DNA from: Verrucomicrobiota bacterium
GTDB taxonomy: Bacteria > Verrucomicrobiota > Verrucomicrobiia > Limisphaerales > UBA1096
Reading direction: 5' to 3'
Length of the DNA: 38,064 bases
Assembly (NCBI GenBank): GCA_018674955.1
Contig: JABGZB010000281.1
Coordinates: 1 to 38,064 of the forward strand
The translations under genes and the position numbers were made by a program. Of this stretch, positions 35,960 through 38,064 are shown in pieces (the first letter of the stretch is position 1; every line of letters starts with the position of its first letter). The notes under the pieces are model-generated. The model was not told the origin of the DNA and ran no database searches. It saw only the letters and a program-made list of their open reading frames with translations.

Positions 35960-37024
35960 CTAAAGTTTCTTGACGTGAAACTTCGGCTGGCTCCATTCGC
36001 TGCTTGGCAGTAACCAGCGAAAGATGACGCCGCCTTCGCGGTGGCTGGCAGTGTTCAGTTGGTTTGCTTCGCCGAATTCACGGTGCGCCACTACGATTCG
36101 GAACGACCCGTCCGCCGCCAGCTTCACCTGCGAATGGTTCAGGATGATTTTGAGGTTCACGAAATCACGCGACTCGAGCCAGCGGCTGCACAACTGCACC
36201 GACCAGTAACGGCACTCCGGCGCGCGCCCCTCCATGACGAGCGCCTCGTCTTCCTCCAGCTTGTACCACCCGCCGACGTACTCGTTGTCCGGTGTGGGGA
36301 ACAGGCTATCGAGTCCCTCCGCCGTGCTGTCGATGCTCACCGTGTTGGGCTGTTTCATCCACGCCTTTGAGGCCAGTTGCGTGGACTTGAAAGTGCGCGA
36401 CATGCTTTGGCTTAATGCCCGCAGTCGGTGGGTGATGCCCTCTACCGTCGGAGCGGGCGGCGGCGCGATGTCATCGAGCAACTGGATGTTCAACTCGGCC
36501 GGTTTTTGCCGGAGATCCGTGAAGTATTGCCGCGTCACCAGCGTGCGGGCGATGTTGTCCAGTTGAATCCAGTTTTTAACTCCGTCCGGCCGCTCGGCGG
36601 AAAGCACCAACTCGAAGCCGCCGTTGTCGTCAAACTCCATGTCCACATCGCAGACGTTGGCCAAAATACAGTTGGTCCGCCCGCGCATACCGTATAAACA
36701 AAAAGCCAAATACAACTCCTCGCCTCGCCGCCCATGGATGCGGTAGCGCAGTGCGGGATTCAACGTGGCTCGATGGTAGAGCGTGTCCGGGTTGTCCACG
36801 AAAAACTTCCGGATCGGCGACATGATCTGCACGAGGCTGGGATAGTCTGCTTCCTGTTCCACCTGGAATTCCGTCATGCCGACAAGAATGCGGGTTAGGA
36901 AACGATAGCCCTCGGCGCGCACCGTTGGGTCGTGTCCCTCGCTCAATGCGTCCACTTGTCCCGCCGCGTCCATCAGTTGCTCGGTCAGTGTTGCCCATGC
37001 CTTCGTCAGTTCGTCATTGGCCAT
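35960..37024 (-). CDS. DUF1214-domain-like protein
   Basis: 354 aa; C-term WSVQLCSRWLESRDFVNLKIILNHSQVKLAADGSFRIVVAHREFGEANQLNTASHREGGVIFRWL is DUF1214-like; adjacent to sulfotransferase. Confidence 0.6.
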   Translation of the reverse strand: MANDELTKAWATLTEQLMDAAGQVDALSEGHDPTVRAEGYRFLTRILVGMTEFQVEQEADYPSLVQIMSPIRKFFVDNPDTLYHRATLNPALRYRIHGRRGEELYLAFCLYGMRGRTNCILANVCDVDMEFDDNGGFELVLSAERPDGVKNWIQLDNIARTLVTRQYFTDLRQKPAELNIQLLDDIAPPPAPTVEGITHRLRALSQSMSRTFKSTQLASKAWMKQPNTVSIDSTAEGLDSLFPTPDNEYVGGWYKLEEDEALVMEGRAPECRYWSVQLCSRWLESRDFVNLKIILNHSQVKLAADGSFRIVVAHREFGEANQLNTASHREGGVIFRWLLPSSEWSQPKFHVKKL

Positions 37025-38064
37025 TTTTTATTCCCGTAAAATCGGTTCGCACGGTCTCGGCGTCCAGCCCGTATTCCTCGAGCGAGTAACGGTGCGCGCC
37101 GTGCTTGTGCTGCCGGTTATCGGCCAGCCATTGTTTCATCCTGTTTTCAAATTCAGCCGAGTAGTCGTAGCTGTGATACTCGTAAATCCGTTGCACGGTG
37201 TCGATGGGGTTTGCGACAAGATCGGCGTATTGCACGTCGAGAACCTGCGCGGGATCGGCGGCGGCGCGAACTTCGCCCGAGCGCCTCTCGATCTCGAGTA
37301 GGCGCTGTTGCCAATGCGCGCCAATCGCGGTTTTGTCCACCGTGTCGCTTGCGGCGCTCTGCGTGATTTCGCACAGACTGCAGATGGACGGCAGGACGCT
37401 TTCCGCGCAGCGATGCGTCTGCACGATACGCGCATCGGGGAAAACGCTCAGCAGTCCGCCCAAGCCGGGGAGATGCCGTGGCGCCTTGCAGATCCAGTGG
37501 TTGCCGCGGCATTTCCAGCCTAGCATCTGGAGTTGGCGGCGGTAGTAGCGATACGACGATTCGTCAGCCTCATGCTCGACAAGCCACTTGGAGTAGCTCG
37601 GCACGTGAGCGCGCAATTCGAAAATGAGATCCGCGAATGTATGCTCGATGAGCCAAAGACATTCCTCCGGGCCAGTAGCATCGAGCTTGTGCGCGCGAGC
37701 GAGGTTCGGAACGAGCTTCTCGAAACCGGCGACCCAATCCCTCGTGGTTGCTATGCGCGGATCGTCCTGCAGTGACTCCGGCGCGGGCGCGGGGTGTAGT
37801 CCTTCCCACAGTCTCAACCAGCGCGAAGCCGGGTCACAGGCAAGGAGGCTGTGCAGCAGCGTTGTGCCGGTCCGCGGGAAGCCAAGGATGTAGAGCGGTC
37901 GATCAATCGGTGTCTCCGCCATTTCTGGGTTCGCGGCAAACGCTTGCTCGGTCAGGAGTCGGTTTACGAGCAGACGCAGGATAGTGCGTTGCAACATGAT
38001 CACGCCTTGCGTGTTGAGTCGCGCCTCGTCCTGGAGTGACTTGAGCAGCAACTCGTACGGCTCC
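37014..38064 (-). CDS. sulfotransferase family protein, 5'-truncated by window edge
   Basis: PLYILGFPRTGTTLLHSLLACDPASRWLRLWE (5'-PSB-like loop), WICKAPRHLPGLGGLLSVFPDARIVQTHRCAESVLPSICSL (3'-PB-like). Frame stays open to the right edge (EPYELLLKSLQDEA...). Confidence 0.88.
   Translation of the reverse strand, partial: EPYELLLKSLQDEARLNTQGVIMLQRTILRLLVNRLLTEQAFAANPEMAETPIDRPLYILGFPRTGTTLLHSLLACDPASRWLRLWEGLHPAPAPESLQDDPRIATTRDWVAGFEKLVPNLARAHKLDATGPEECLWLIEHTFADLIFELRAHVPSYSKWLVEHEADESSYRYYRRQLQMLGWKCRGNHWICKAPRHLPGLGGLLSVFPDARIVQTHRCAESVLPSICSLCEITQSAASDTVDKTAIGAHWQQRLLEIERRSGEVRAAADPAQVLDVQYADLVANPIDTVQRIYEYHSYDYSAEFENRMKQWLADNRQHKHGAHRYSLEEYGLDAETVRTDFTGIKNGQ

Noticed and set aside
1-38064. 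CRISPR array, tRNA, rRNA, transposase or integrase
   Set aside because: No regularly spaced direct repeats, tRNA-like T-loop/CCA signatures, rRNA segments or transposase motifs were recognised by reading.

Overview
The window is a gene-dense, mostly GC-rich bacterial chromosome segment, probably from Verrucomicrobiota or a related PVC lineage (inferred from gene style and secreted-protein modules, not proven). Housekeeping genes are a dihydroorotate dehydrogenase-like gene, coaE, hisG, purN, a miaE-like gene, accA, hisC, hisD, an RlmI-like methyltransferase and a SNF2 helicase. They flank a ~14.5 kb accessory block (7794-22345) of four co-oriented genes for predicted secreted proteins: an 893-aa protein, a protein ending in a Peptidase_S74/intramolecular-chaperone domain, a 3095-aa giant protein, and a 274-aa protein with Ca-binding-type DxDGDG repeats. 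The strongest sequence-level signal is a highly iterated perfect palindrome, CTTGGCCAAG (often extended to GCGCTTGGCCAAGCGC). I count about 20 exact copies by eye, in genes and intergenic DNA, on both gene orientations and in all reading frames, but very few in the giant gene and none in the AT-rich left edge. Two small ORFs missing from the supplied ORF track were also found: a 33-aa AURKAIP1/COX24-like protein downstream of hisG and a 40-aa basic protein between purN and hisG. No rRNA, tRNA, CRISPR array or transposase was recognised.
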